Positions 11,734 to 23,690 of a DNA stretch of 64,000 nucleotides are shown piece after piece. Source of the stretch: Bidens hawaiensis (taxonomy: Eukaryota > Streptophyta > Magnoliopsida > Asterales > Asteraceae); NCBI GenBank assembly GCA_021521415.1, contig JAIQDT010003856.1, positions 248,001-312,000 of the forward strand, read 5' to 3'. Every line of letters starts with the position of its first letter. The stretch's first letter is position 1. The position numbers and the translations under genes were made by a program. The notes beneath the pieces are model-generated. The model was given only the letters and a program-made list of their open reading frames with translations, was not told where the DNA came from and made no database searches.

Positions 11734-12921
11734 ATGGCTGGAGCTGGAGAATTTGTTGAAACTGGGGGTCGCACTGGGCGTCGTGGCAGGCCTCGTCTTG
11801 TCCGGCAACCCTCGGTGGAAGAAGCTTCCCACACCGAAGATGAAGGAAGCGCAGCTGGAGGAGACCAGAACAACAACGAAGAAGTTCAACTTAGCCCTGC
11901 AGTTCAAGCAGCCATTGTTCAAGCTGTAGTTGCTGCTGTGAAGAACCTGAATCCCGAAGGGTCTGCTGGAAGCCGTGAACGAACCGTTGAAGGGGCAGGT
12001 GGTATTAATAGAAAGAATGACGAGAGGGAAAGGGGTAACTCGAGTGAGGTAAAGTCTGTGAAAGATGATGAAAGGAAGAGGGGCCGAGGCGGTTGCAACT
12101 ATAAGTCCTTCAAAGGTTGTGACCCGCCTAAGTTGACTGGTTTGGGAGACGCAATCGCTACTCTTCAGTGGATAACCGCCATGGATAAGGTTATCCGCAT
12201 TAGCGAGTGTCGTCCTGACCAAGCAGTGGGTTATGCCACTCAGTCATTTGAAGATGAGGCCATGTACTGGTGGGAAACGGTCGATCAAAGGAAGACCCGA
12301 GAGGAGATTAAGGCCATGAGGTGGGATGACCTTAAGGAGTTAGTGATGAAAAGGTTCTGTGCTGATGCTGAGGTTGAGAGGGCCGAGATGAAGTTTCTGA
12401 ATCTAAAGGCGGACAAGATGACACATCGTGAGTACACCACTGAATTCAACCGCATGTCTAGGTTGGTACCTGACATGGTGAACACCGAGGCGAAACGGAT
12501 CAAGTGCTACGTTAGAGGACTTCCCCAGAAGGTCCGCATGTTGGTCAGGGCCAACAAACCTGTTACCTTTGAGTCTGCGGTCGAGTTGGCGGAGATAGTC
12601 TATGATGATCTGGCGGCGGATGATGTGGGAGTGGAAGATGAGGGAAAAGGGAAAGGAACTAAAAGAGCTGGGGATATCGTGGAACATGCAGGGAGAAGGA
12701 CACAGAAGATGGCAGGGAGTGGAGCATGTAAGGTGTGTGGAAAGATGCACTTGGGGGAATGCAAGGCTGGTCCAAACCAGTGCTACCGATGTGGGAGGGA
12801 GGGGCACCACTCCCGTGAATGCACCGAGGACCAGAAGTGTTATAAGTGTGGTAAGTCAGGTCACATAGCTAGGGAGTGTAGAGAAGCCGTGGCAGTGAGG
12901 GAAGGAAGAGGAAACGCGTGA
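11734..12921 (+). CDS. gag: Intact Gag of element F (395 aa)
   Basis: Encodes a chromovirus-like Gag, the structural protein that packages retrotransposon RNA into virus-like particles in the cytoplasm. The N-terminal 110 residues are basic and charged, starting with a repeat of GR-rich motifs (GGRTGRRGRPR). Residues about 125-290 form the retrotransposon capsid domain, with the typical AMYWWETV, LMKRF-like and TTEFNRMSRLVP segments. The C-terminus has three cysteine motifs: CKVCGKMHLGEC, then two proper CCHC knuckles, CYRCGREGHHSREC and CYKCGKSGHIAREC. The frame is open throughout. The ATG at 11734 is 400 bp after the primer site and matches the start of the homologous genes in element C. 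No pol follows: the stop at 12919-12921 is followed by 320 bp of noncoding DNA. It is probably the only protein of this element. Confidence 0.93.
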   Translation: MAGAGEFVETGGRTGRRGRPRLVRQPSVEEASHTEDEGSAAGGDQNNNEEVQLSPAVQAAIVQAVVAAVKNLNPEGSAGSRERTVEGAGGINRKNDERERGNSSEVKSVKDDERKRGRGGCNYKSFKGCDPPKLTGLGDAIATLQWITAMDKVIRISECRPDQAVGYATQSFEDEAMYWWETVDQRKTREEIKAMRWDDLKELVMKRFCADAEVERAEMKFLNLKADKMTHREYTTEFNRMSRLVPDMVNTEAKRIKCYVRGLPQKVRMLVRANKPVTFESAVELAEIVYDDLAADDVGVEDEGKGKGTKRAGDIVEHAGRRTQKMAGSGACKVCGKMHLGECKAGPNQCYRCGREGHHSRECTEDQKCYKCGKSGHIARECREAVAVREGRGNA

Positions 12922-13220
12922 AGGGATGGTCTATTAGCTGCTGAGGAGGTTGCAGGAGAATAAGTGGCATGTCACAGTTGTTTTATGTTTAGTAGTTAAA
13001 GAGCGTTTTATGTTACAGTTGAACCTATGTTGTTTAGCGAGCTTGAATGATTTCCTTTTATGTTATGAAGTACTTGTGACTTCTTGTGCTTTAGTATGAA
13101 CGATCTATGAATTTAACTTGAATGCATGTTGGTTATAATAAATAGTTGTGTGATGGTAAAGCGTGTAAATATAAGAAGTTTTCCGTTTATAGGGAATAAG
13201 TTAGGTTTCGGGGACGAAAC

Positions 13221-13240
13221 CTCTTTAAGGAGGGAAGACT
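13221..13240 (+). promoter_or_regulatory. Polypurine tract of F
   Basis: CTCTTTAAGGAGGGAAGACT directly abuts the 3' LTR; AAGGAGGGAAGA is the purine run used to prime plus-strand synthesis. The reverse complement of the same tract adjoins element C's LTR at 53988-54007. Confidence 0.85.
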
Positions 13241-15476
13241 TGTAACATCCCGAAATTTTTATATTGATAAATAAAAGAAAGTTATGTTTAGTAATTTCAC
13301 GTTTTAGTTATTTAATGTCGAGTAAGGAACGGGTCTTGGGCTTAGTTATTTTATGAACTCGGCCTGTCTCGACCCGTAGGAAGCCAACCCGAGCCTAACC
13401 AAACCCGTAGTATATAAACGAAAGTTCTTGACACTCCCACCATTTTCACCATCTTCCTTCACTTACACCCACCCAAACACTCTCAATTCTAGAGAGAGAA
13501 ACTAGAGAGAGAAAGTTCTCAAATCGCCGATCCGAGTTCACAATCTTGTTCCTAATCGTTTTTGGTAAGTCCCTCTCGAGAATCATCCGTTTTCATAACC
13601 ATTTTCGACCTCAAATCGAGCAAAAACTCCCATTTTCGTAACTTGAGTTTTCGGGTCAAAAACCGCCTTGTTTTGGTGTCAAAATGCAAGCTTTTGTGTT
13701 TAAAAGTACTAGGAATCGATAGCCCTTTCAATCCCGAGCATTTCCATGTCAAAAACTTCGATTTTGGGTCGAAATCTGGAAAATCCGGAAAAACCCGTAG
13801 GTTTCTCCGTCGCCCAGCTTGAAGGAGTCGAACCAGTCCATTCGATCGAATGAGTCAGTCGAACCAGTCCATTCGATCGAATAAGAAAGCAACCGAATGG
13901 TCTCCGCCTCATTCGACCGAATGAGATACGTATTCGATCGAACGAGTATCTATCCGATCGAACGAGTGCCATGTTCGATCGAACGAGTTTTCCCAGCTGG
14001 TTCGATCGAGTGTGTGTCTAGTTCGATCGAGTGTGCCTCAGATTCGATCGAATATGTCCCTATTCGATCGAATCAAGCCAGAACCAAGTTGTTTCCAAGT
14101 TCGCCTAAGGTTTAACTTCGCCTGAAGTGAGGTTCGTTTATAAAATGAATTAAAAACCTAATGGAAAATGTGTTAAGGCAGTTATTGAAAACGGGTAGTA
14201 GTAGTTAATTGATATGTGTAAATATTATACAGTTAGCCGAGCCCAGTTAAAGAAAGGAATTACAATCAACGGAGAACGTAACCGTGTTCAGGTGAGTTTC
14301 TAGCCCCATTTATGTGTTATGTTTTCGGGGCTGTGTGCATACTCGATATGTTTGTTAATACGCTTATCCTAAGAGATAAGTGTATGCCTTATGTGAATGA
14401 TATGATATATAGGAATGATTGCTTGATGGTACGTGAACGATCTTCGGATATTGCACGTACTGTCAGGTTGTAACACTATGTGTAAGGTAAGTATGATATG
14501 TATGTTTATGTGTATGAACATGATAGAGATAATAGAAGAAAGAAATGATAATGTATGGTTACGAAAAGGGTACCGAGCCCTACTAATACTCGAGGTATGA
14601 TGTATGGTTGTATGGTGACGAAGAGGGAATCGAACCCTTCTAATATTCGAAAACAAGGGACCAGACCCTTATAATATCTGTGATGTTAGGGACCAGACCC
14701 TTATAATATCTGTGATGTTAGGGACCAGACCCTTATAATATCTGTGATGTTAGGGACCAGACCCTTATAATATCTGCGATGTTAGGGACCAGACCCTTAT
14801 AATATCTGTGATGTTAGGGACCAGACCCTTATAATATCTGTGATGTTAGGGACCAGACCCTTATAATATCTGTGATGATAGGGACCAGACCCTTATAATA
14901 TCTGTGATGATAGGGACCAGACCCTTATAATATCTGTGATGTTAGGGAATCGAACCCTTCTAATATTCGAAAACTAGGGACCAGGCCCTTATAATATCTG
15001 TGAGGTTATAGGGCGAAAGGCTCTTTAAAACGTATGATTATGAATGTAAAGAAAGTATGTAAGTAAGAAAGAAAGTATGTAAGTAAGAATGAAGGTATGA
15101 GTACTTATGTGTGTATGAAAGAAAGTTATGAGGTTAAGTACGAATGTATGTAAGAAGGTATTGTATGATATTGTATGATTAACTAGAACTCACTCAGCGT
15201 AGCTGACTTTTAGTATGCACGCAGGTGAGCTGATTATAGAGCTAGCATGAGGATGACACACGGCATGGATTGAACGGCTGGCATCTGAAGAAAGAAGTAA
15301 AGATGTTTTAAATATAAAGTTTTGTGTTATGGTATCAAAGAAAAGATTTAATGCTTTGTAACAAATGATTGACGTTTTATATTCCGCGAAAAGTTTTTAA
15401 TAAACTCCGATTTGAAGGACTGTGTTTATGAGTAAATCCGACGTTAAAGTAGGGCTACCGGGTTCGGGGCCTTACA
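13241..15476 (+). repeat. Element F 3' LTR, 2236 bp
   Basis: Same length as the 5' LTR and, as far as I can read, the same sequence with an offset of 4146 bp. It includes the TATA box (13411), palindrome cluster (13840-14073) and tandem array (14624-15006). Followed by the GATAT duplication. Confidence 0.95.
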
Positions 15477-16599
15477 GATATGTTGGTAGAGTATGTTGTA
15501 TCGTGATGGAACACGATGGTACAAAAATTATAGTTGGAAAATTATTACTCAGATGATATGGTCAGGATTTAAAATTCTTGTGCTAGAGCATTTTTATTCG
15601 AGTAATTAAACTCAGAGATTGGAAACTGAGCTATGAAAGATAGAAATGTTGTGTGCTGATCACTTAGAACACGCAAATCGTTTGAAGGAATTGTCATGTC
15701 TGGTAGCATGGCTAATTACTCCTGAAACAAAGCAAAGTGAGTGCTAGATTGGGGACTAACTCCATCGATAAGGAGTATAGTCAACCCTGTAAAATATATA
15801 CAACCTTTGGAAGGATTGTGGCACAAGCCAGTATTGATATATTTGACTCTATGGGAAGCGGAATGGAAGGACGTTAGGTGAGACGTCGAGTGTTAAAGAA
15901 GGGAAATGATAAAGGTATAGTGCAAGATAGACTTGTGAATAAGTAGGTATGTCCTACAACCCAGAATTATACTAAAACTAGTTCTGGTGTGAAACCATGA
16001 ACCGCATAAAGGGTCCTTCCCTGAATGTGGAAAATATATGGTTATCGGCAGGAAGAAGAATGTCGAGTGATAGTGGGCCACAGGTGTAGTAAAGATGGAT
16101 GTAATGCCCCAATTGTAGAACCAATTGAAGCCTTGTGAACCGGCAACCCCCAACCCATCCCTGTACGACCACTCCGAACCCAACAACTTCAATAACAATC
16201 CACCCAAAGAAATCAAATTATGCCAAACAGTTGTACTTGCTATGAATGTGGCAGTACCGAACGTTTCAAAAGAAATTTCCCAAAGTTGAACCGAGATGTC
16301 GTTGGAAGATGAACCTCATGACAAGCATCAACCTCTGATCAAGCAAGGAGCCGTGCTTTTGTGAGTAATTTGAATAAAGCGCGTCATGATCCAAAAGTGG
16401 TGTTAAGTACGTTGTAGTTTTAAATCAATAGGCTTCAGTGATATTTTTACGGTCGTCGATAGAAGTTGGTTCCTGCTAACCTCCTACCCTTTGGAAAGAT
16501 ACCGATTAGTGAAACTATAGAACCCTATACTGTAGAATCGCTAACGGTAAATCCCTAATGGTTAACTAAATTGTACGGAATTGTCCTATTATTCTGAAC

Positions 16600-19300
16600 G
16601 ATTAACCTTTCCTTATTGACCTACGACCAGTAAAGCAAAGAAGTTTTGACGTAATGGTTAGCATGGATTGGCTAACTCAACATGAAGTAGAAATCAAATA
16701 TGAAAAGAAGATGATTAGAAGGAGAAACACATATATATAGAAATATATATGTGTTGGGTACAGAAAAATATATAACATACAGAGAAAAGTGTACGGTATT
16801 ATGTTGCCACTCAAATCTCATCTTGAGATGTTATAATATTTACGACAAGAAGACGTGGTGTATTTGACAAACGTGATTGCCAAAGTATTTAAAAGAAAAC
16901 ATATAGAAGATATTCCGGTGGTACGCAAATTTCCGCAGGTTCTCCCAGAAGAACTCCCTAGATTACCACCAACCCGACAGGTCGAATTCAGAATCGATTT
17001 AATGGCTCAAGCTGGCCCTGTTGCTAAAGCACCCTACCAACTTGCACCGTCCGAGATGCAAGAATTATCCAATTAGTTACAAGAATTGTTGGATAAGATT
17101 TTATACGACCTAGTTAGTCACCATGGGGTGCACCAGTTTTAATTGGGAAATGAAGGACGGAAGTGTTAGGATATGTGTTGATTAGGGAGAATTGAATAAA
17201 GTGACGATCAAAAAAAAAAATAGGTATTCACTTCTTCGAAGTAAATGATCTGTTTAACCAACTGCAAAGGGCGATTTATCTTTAGAAAATTGATCTTATA
17301 TATAGTAATCACCAAATGAAAAATCCAAGAGGAGGATGTTGCAGCCACAGCGTTTCGGACTCGCTACGGCCATTATGAATTATTAGTGGCCATTATGAAT
17401 TATTAGTTATGCCTTTTGGGCTAACAAATGCGTCGGCAGCATTCATGGAACTCATGGACCGAGTCTGTAAACCATACTTTGACAAATTTGTCATAGCACT
17501 CATTGATAATATTTTGATATATTTGCAACATATAGAAGAGCACGAACGACGTTTAAGGAAAATTATGAAAGTGTTAAAGCAAGATGAGCTATACGCAAAG
17601 TTTTCGAAATGTGATTTTGAATAAAGAGGGCATAATCCCTTGGTCATGTTGTAAAGCAACAAGGATTACGCAAAGATCCAAATAAGATAGAAACCGTTAA
17701 AATTGTACCAAGCGCCGATTTTAAGTCTCCCCGATAGAGACGATGGTTTTGTCGCGTATTGTGACGCATCGTGTAAAGGGTTAGGATGCGTGTTGACGCA
17801 GTATATTAAGGTTATAGCCTATGCTTCCCGACAGTTAAAAGTACACGAGTAAAATTACACTACTCACGACTTAGAACTGGGAGCGGTTATCTATGCACTT
17901 AAAATGTGGAGACATTGTCTCTATGATACGAAGTGCACCATCTTCACCGATCATAAAAGTTTGCAGCACCTATTTGATCAGAAAGAACTGAATATGAGGC
18001 AACGAAGATTGGTCGAGTCGTTAAGCGATTATGACTGTGACATCCGTTATCATCCTGGCAAGGCTAACGTCGTAGCCGATGCCTTGATGTAGGAAAGATC
18101 GAGTTAAGCCATTGAGAGTGCGAGCGTTTGGGATGATAGCCCAGTCGAATCTTTCGGACCTGATTCGAGTCGCTCAACGTGAGGCGTTGAAAGAGGAACA
18201 ATTGGAAAAGGAGGAACTTTACGGCAATGAAAAGAATTTCGAACAACGCGTGGACGAAACTCTCTACTCGAAAATTGGGTTTGAATCCCGACCCTCCATG
18301 ACCTTCGTGAATTAATCATTGACGAAGCGCATCGATCGTAATATTCCATACATCCGGGATCGGATTAGATTATTGATGATACGAATATCTGAAAAGATTT
18401 TGTTAATGGCCGAGTTTGGAGAAGGATATGAATACATATGTTGGTGAATATTTAAGTTGTGCAAGAGATAAGGCTGCACGCCGAAAACCCTAGGGAACGC
18501 CACAATGACAGAAAATTCGCCAATGATAGTGAGAATAAATTACATTGGATTTCGGGATGCAAATTCCCAAGTTATATCAAAGGCATGAGGAAAATTGGGT
18601 AATCGCGGATCGATTAACCAATCCTCGCATTTCATTCCAATCTATGACGATTACCACAATGAATTCTTGCCCAAATTCATGATGTTGAAATGGTAACTCG
18701 TCGTGGAGTATCATTTTCAATGATCTCAGATCGAAATAGTCATCCTACTTCCATTATTGGAAGGAGGGGAAGGAAGCATCGAGAGCTTGAAGCTTTCTAT
18801 GGGTGAAGCAGTTATCTCCAATTTGTTAAATTGAAAATGGGCGTCGATCGAGCCATAAGATTTGAATTGACCCGAGAAACAATCAATCGGATTTATAATA
18901 TTTAAGGTAAGTTGAAAGCAGCAGGAGATTGGCAAAGAATTTATGCCAACATTCAAAGGAAACCATTGTCACTGGAAAGAGGTGACAAGGTATTTTTAAG
19001 GCATCACCTTAGAGAGGTGATATGAGGTTTGGCAAAACCGAAAATAACTCCGTAATATATTGGACCTCATGAAAGTATTTCCATGATTGGTCATTTAGTT
19101 TATCGATTAAAGTACTCCAGGGGATAAGTACTATACATGATGTTTGCCATGTATACGGATTGACAAGTGCCTAAGCAATGAGGCAACAAAAGTACTAGTA
19201 ATAGAAGTACTCATAGAAGACAGATTTGATATCATAACTAATTCAGTAGAGATAGTAGACGGGAATAACTAAACAGTTTGGACATACCAAGCTTTATTAA
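16600..19300 (+). pseudogene. pol: Element E pol relic (protease end, RT, RNase H, integrase, C-terminal chromo-like zone)
   Basis: Order and motifs are those of a Tekay-like Ty3 chromovirus. SFDVMVSMDWLTQHEVEI (about 16643-16695) joins protease to RT. FPQVLPEELPRLPP and VAKAPYQLAPSEMQEL (16855-17076) begin RT. MPFGLTNASAAF through FVIALIDNILIY (17409-17624) is the RT core; the catalytic pair, normally DD, reads [13 protein letters not shown] and [14 protein letters not shown] (17904-18092) are RNase H. VAQREALKEEQ (18160-18200) begins integrase, and IKIKWNSQRGPDYTW (about 19305-19350) ends it. Stops and frame changes lie between all pieces and a 40-bp stretch is duplicated near 17370-17405. 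It cannot make an enzyme. Confidence 0.85.
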
Positions 19301-19431
19301 TTAAGATTAAGTGGAATTCACAGCGAGGACCAGATTATACTTGGTAACGCGAGGGTGAATCCTGAAGGAAACCCCCCCCCCCTACCTTTTTCTCGAAAGG
19401 AGATAGTGGGCGTGTAAAATTTCGAGGACGA

Positions 19432-19452
19432 AATTTCTTAACGGGGGGAGAA
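19432..19452 (+). promoter_or_regulatory. Polypurine tract of E
   Basis: TTCTTAACGGGGGGAGAA lies immediately before the TG of the 3' LTR, the expected position and composition for plus-strand priming. Confidence 0.9.
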
Positions 19453-22341
19453 TGTAACGATTCCGACGAAACCAGGTATACCCTAACCGGTAGACGTTAG
19501 TTACGTCATATGTAATGTCGGGTACATGAGTTACCATGGTAATTATACGAGAATACATGGTTCATTGAATTGATTGTACGTGAATATATAATTCACCGTA
19601 TTGATTATGCGATCAAACGATCGATAGTTATTGAAACCCGAATGAATCGAGGGTTCAATTATAGACGAGATATATGATATTTTGTGATGTTACGAAGTAT
19701 TAAGCTTCGGGATAAGTGGATTAAAGCACAGAAAAAGGATTTCGATTTAATAGTACGTCGGTACGTTAAACGAAACCTTTAATACCAAACCGAGCAAGAG
19801 ACGATCGATCAAGCCGAAAAAGATGCGTAATAACTAATAATATGACGTTTTAAGTTAATAAATATCATGGTTTAAGTTTTTAAATCGGTTTTATATAAAT
19901 TTCATTTTTAAGCTGAAAAACGTCCGTTTTAAGCCGAATTAGACGTTTAACTGAAAAACGAACTGAATCAGATTATCCAAAACATTATCCAGATCACGGA
20001 AATCCAAATGAGTGGACTAGATTGAACAAGTGGGTCCCACCCCACCCCTTAACCTAGTCCGATCGGACCCAACACCACCAAAACATTCATTTTTTCTTTT
20101 TTTACACAATCCCAACTCAACATCCTTCATTTTTTCTTTTTTTAAAAACGAATTATTACGGTTAAATCTTCATTTTAGTATCATAACCGTAACCATGAAA
20201 GAAATGGCTTGATCGTGAGTGTAACTTGCTTGGTATTGTGGTATGTTTTTTGTAGGCTCTGTATTTAGTGGTAGATAAGGCGGAAAGATGAGTTTGTAGC
20301 TTGTAGTGGCGGAAAACGAAAGGTATATTCGGTTTTTGTCGGTGTATGTGTTTTTGAACAGATTGTTGGTCGTTTAGATTTAGGTCACGAAATTTTACAG
20401 AGGTGTTAAACACATGGAAATATGAGTTCTGTGAAGTTTTGGTAATTTTTGGATGAAGGATGAATATTTGGTGAATTTAATGCTCGGTTTTGGCCAAAAA
20501 TGTGAAAAATAGTTAAATATCATGAAAAATTCTGGAAAATTGTGGATAATCTTTTCATATCATGTATAAGTCACACACAAAATTTGAGATCCGTTGGAGA
20601 AGTCTAAGTAGGCTTTTCGGTTAAACGAGTTCTAGGGAATTCTAGCTCGGTTTTAGTAAAAATGGCATTTAAAAGAAGATTTTGGTTTTGGAAAAATTAC
20701 AGGGGACTATGTGGATGGCAGGGGACATCCAGGAGAAATTTGGGATTTTTCTAAGATCGTTTGGTATTTACGACATATTTAGTGTTTAAATGGTGTTTAA
20801 AAATAGATAAGTAAAATTTTAAATATAAGAATTAATTCTGGAAATATTTTTATAAAACTCCCCACTGTTAAAAAGTGATTTGTACAAAATTTCAAGATCC
20901 GAGAGTAAACGGATAATTATTTGTGCTAATTATCAAACTTTTAAAGTAAAACGCGTAAACCGGTGAAGTTCGCTTAAGCGAGCTGACTGGTGTGCAAAAA
21001 CCCTAAAAATGAACTATTTTCATATACATGATCTAAACAAGTAAAAATAAATCAACCGAAAATAATTCGGATGATTTGAGTAATTTTAATCTATTTTAAT
21101 AGTTTCCGGTACGCCAAAGACGGAAACGGGTCCCGCGGCCAATCGGGACGTCTAAACCGAGCTATAATTTCACATCTTTAATTAAATTATCCGTCAACCA
21201 CTATTTTCGGGTCGTGTGTGACCAAACTCATTTTTGAAACATAAAAACGGATAACAGTGCTAGGCACGCAAAACGAGAAAAACACGACTAATAGTAGTTG
21301 TGACCATGGAACTCTAAACGACATCACAGTCTAAGTCCGGAGAAGTGTTTCTGGGTTAACCTTGCCCCCAGAACGGGTACAGTGCTGGGTTGACAGTGTC
21401 CCCAGGTGTACCGATTGATAAGATTAAAGATTATATAAACAATAATTGTATAATAATGATCTTAGGGATCATATTACAGATTGGACGAGTTAACTGATAT
21501 TGATTGTTCTTACCTACTTGCATGTGCTAAGGTGAGTTTTCACGAGCCCCTTTTACTGAACTGTTTTAAATATTTTCCCGGGGCGGAAAGCATGTTTTTT
21601 ATCAAAGTGTTTAAGTACATGCTGATCGCATGGAAATGAACGTATTTATATAATGTTTATTGTACGGGAATCGTACGGTAATGAATTAAGATGGTAATTG
21701 TCTGAGTTGCTAACAGTGTAAGGCCCGAAACAGTTTTCTGGGGTAACAGAGTTCCCAGAGGTTATTAAATGTGTTTCTGGGGTAACAGAGTTCCCAGGGG
21801 TTATTAAATGTGTTTCTGGGGTAACAGAGTTCCCAGGGGTTATTAAATGTGTTTCTGGGGTAACAGAGTTCCCAGAGGTTATTGGAAGTATTCTGGGGTA
21901 ACAGAATTCCCGGAGGTTAATCGATATGTTTTGGGGTTAACAGAGTTTTCACTTGTAGGCTCAGCATAATTACATCGATAATAATATTATTTTATGATAA
22001 TGATTTATCATGGTTTACTCGAATTGTGAAACTCACCAACTATTCGTAGTTGACCCGTTTTCTCACATGCTTTTCAGGTACAACTAAGATAAAGTGATTG
22101 ATTACGTGCTAAGTGCTTGATGTGTGTATGGTTTGCGTGCTGGACGTTAGGATACATTATAGCAGATAGAATTATGAACCGTATTGTATGATGTGTGTAT
22201 CACCTAGACGGAATGAAAGATGAGATAATGTAATTTTGAAGTATATTAATGCATTCCGTTTTCTTTATAAACAATGTGGTTGATATCAGAGGTGTCTGTC
22301 GCATCCCGTTTACGTTTCCGCTGCGGTCACGGGGTGTTACA
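19453..22341 (+). repeat. Element E 3' LTR, 2889 bp, with internal deletion
   Basis: Near-identical to 4489-7591 but shorter by 214 bp. At 20126-20150 the sequence goes from CATCCTTCAT through a T-rich string to AAAAACGAATTATTACGG, skipping what is at about 5170-5391 in the 5' copy. The T-rich string repeats 18 nt found 40 bp upstream (20086-20103). The 39-bp array is at 21736-21950. Ends GTTACA before the AAACT duplication. Confidence 0.93.
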
Positions 22342-22346
22342 AAACT

Positions 22347-22800
22347 ACACTATTATATGATGAATAATAGCGTGATTAACTAATGATAAGACAATGGCTA
22401 CATTATCTACTTGTTTAACGAACTTGTTTTAGATATAAACCTGTGAACTCACCAACCGTTGTGTTAACACTTTTGGGCATTTCTTTCTCAGGTCACTAAG
22501 GTGCACATCAGGAGTTAAAACTACATTGTGGTTGCATGGCTTTATCAAAAAACCAAGCTTATTTTGGTTAATGCATTGTAGTGCCTGGGAATTTAATTGT
22601 CAACTAGTTGTTACAACTTGTACTTGTTTTACGCTTTCGCAAACGTAACTTACACTGAAATTGTATTTACTCACGTTAAAGAGTTTTATTAAGTGATATT
22701 TTTACTCTAATAAATGGTTGTTCAGTATGACACGTGGCTAGATCCTGGTATGTCACACGCCTCGCGGTAAACTTTGTTAGAAGAAAATTGGGGTGTGACA
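22347..22800 (+). repeat. Element G: right part of split LTR
   Basis: Continues the LTR interrupted at 4488. It contains GTGAACTCACCAACCGTTG and TTTCTTTCTCAGGTCAC, matching in style the last part of E's LTR, and ends GGGGTGTGACA. Confidence 0.6.
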
Positions 22801-23020
22801 GATTGGTATCAGAACAATATGTTATAGTGAACTAGGTTTATTTTCGAAACCCAATCTATAACCATTTTCAAAGCTTCGTGTCAGTTTTTACAAACACGTC
22901 AACCCAAACACACATTTAATTCATGCACTGCATATGGATACACATAGTATTCACAGACATACACTCGCACATGACCAACATAGATACTCATGTATAGTAT
23001 ACACCTCTCTTTATACTTTA
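22801..23020 (+). other. Element G primer site and leader
   Basis: TTGGTATCAGAAC at 22803-22815 follows the LTR end by two bases. It matches the Met-type primer site with one mismatch (A for G). The remaining 200 bp are noncoding leader cut off by the inverted LTR fragment at 23021. The rest of G is not seen in the window. Confidence 0.6.
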
Positions 23021-23690
23021 TGTAAGACCCCGGTCCCGGTGCCCTACAGTGGCGTTAGATTTACTTATAAACATAGTTCTAATTATCAGAGTGAATTAAA
23101 ACTTTTGTGAAAGTATTAAAATTTCATCCATAAGTTACAAAACATATCATTCTTGTTTAAAACATTCAAATTATGAAAACATCATAAGTAAAACATCATG
23201 TCTTCCTTCTCTAGATGGTAGCCACACAGTTCCTACCATTTGCCTTCCTCAAGCCAGCTTTTTTAGACTATTTACCTGCATGCATACTAAAAGTCAGCTA
23301 CGCTGAGTGAGTTCTAGTTAATCAGGCGACATACATCAGGTTTACATACTTACATATACGTATTCGAAGACACATACTACATACTTAACCTGCTTAAATT
23401 TCTTTCGTACATACATAAGTACATACCTTCATTCTTACCTTAATATTTCGTACTTTCTAACTTTCATACTTTCATATTTTAACTTACTTTTACATACACA
23501 GTTATACGTTTTAAAGAGACTTTCGCCCTATAACCTCACACATATTATTAGGGTCTGCCACATTCCTTTCATAGATATTATTAGGGTCTGCCACCCTCAT
23601 TTCACAGATATTATTAGGGTTTGTCACCCTCCTTTCATAAATATTATTATGGTCTGCCACCCTCATAACCATACAACCATACAGTTAGGT
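23021..23690 (-). repeat. Inverted LTR fragment related to elements F and C
   Basis: The first bases, TGTAAGACCCCGGTCCCGGT, are the reverse complement of an F/C-type LTR terminus (F ends ACCGGGTTCGGGGCCTTACA). Positions 23271-23323 carry the conserved block GCATACTAAAAGTCAGCTAC... seen in F and C. Positions 23540-23665 hold about four copies of a 34-bp unit with ATTATTAGGGTCTGCCACC. It stops at about 23690, where element A's LTR begins part-way through. It is a truncated LTR of a third subfamily. Confidence 0.75.

Larger units (their letters stand above)
9095..15476 (+). mobile_element. Element F: young Gag-only LTR retrotransposon (TR-GAG type)
   Basis: Two LTRs of exactly 2236 bp flank a 1910-bp interior holding a primer site, one intact gag and a purine tract, with no protease, reverse transcriptase, RNase H or integrase. 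The target duplication GATAT is perfect (9090-9094 and 15477-15481). Side by side I see no base difference between the LTRs, including rare variants within the tandem array, so insertion is very recent. Such elements (terminal repeat retrotransposons with a GAG domain) must borrow pol from an autonomous relative. Element C and the inverted LTR fragment at 23021 are relatives. It sits in E's gag in the same orientation. Confidence 0.95.
8990..16280 (+). pseudogene. gag: Element E gag relic, split by element F
   Basis: Before F, the DNA at about 9010-9094 encodes SEWMEKIEMVKDIGKSLEYC, the start of a retrotransposon capsid domain. After F, at about 15640-15735, CADHLEHANRLKELSCLVAW is the later part of the same domain, and 16238-16279 is a zinc knuckle reading CYECGSTERFKRNF. 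A working CCHC knuckle is C-x2-C-x4-H-x4-C; here the His is Arg and the last Cys is Phe, so two metal ligands are gone. Stops and frame changes interrupt every segment. Family assignment (chromovirus Gag) is from motif memory. Confidence 0.7.
4489..22341 (+). mobile_element. Element E: Ty3/gypsy Tekay-like retrotransposon with decayed coding region
   Basis: Complete element with two LTRs beginning TGTAAC and ending GTTACA, a Met-type primer site, remnants of gag, reverse transcriptase, RNase H and integrase in chromovirus order, a purine tract and a perfect 5-bp target duplication AAACT at 4484-4488 and 22342-22346. It interrupts the LTR of element G and is itself interrupted by element F (9095-15476). 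The LTRs differ by roughly 25-30 single changes over about 2.9 kb by eye, plus one large indel, so insertion was recent. The internal genes are riddled with stops. The mismatch in decay implies that the copied template was already defective and was mobilised in trans. Confidence 0.93.

Noticed and set aside
9406..14656. Sets of 60-95-aa open frames in F's LTRs, identical in both copies
   Set aside because: They overlap on both strands inside LTR sequence, follow tandem arrays and palindromes, and their identity simply reflects LTR identity.
15893..16216. 107-aa minus-strand frame in E
   Set aside because: Lies opposite the gag relic of E and shows no motif; likely chance.
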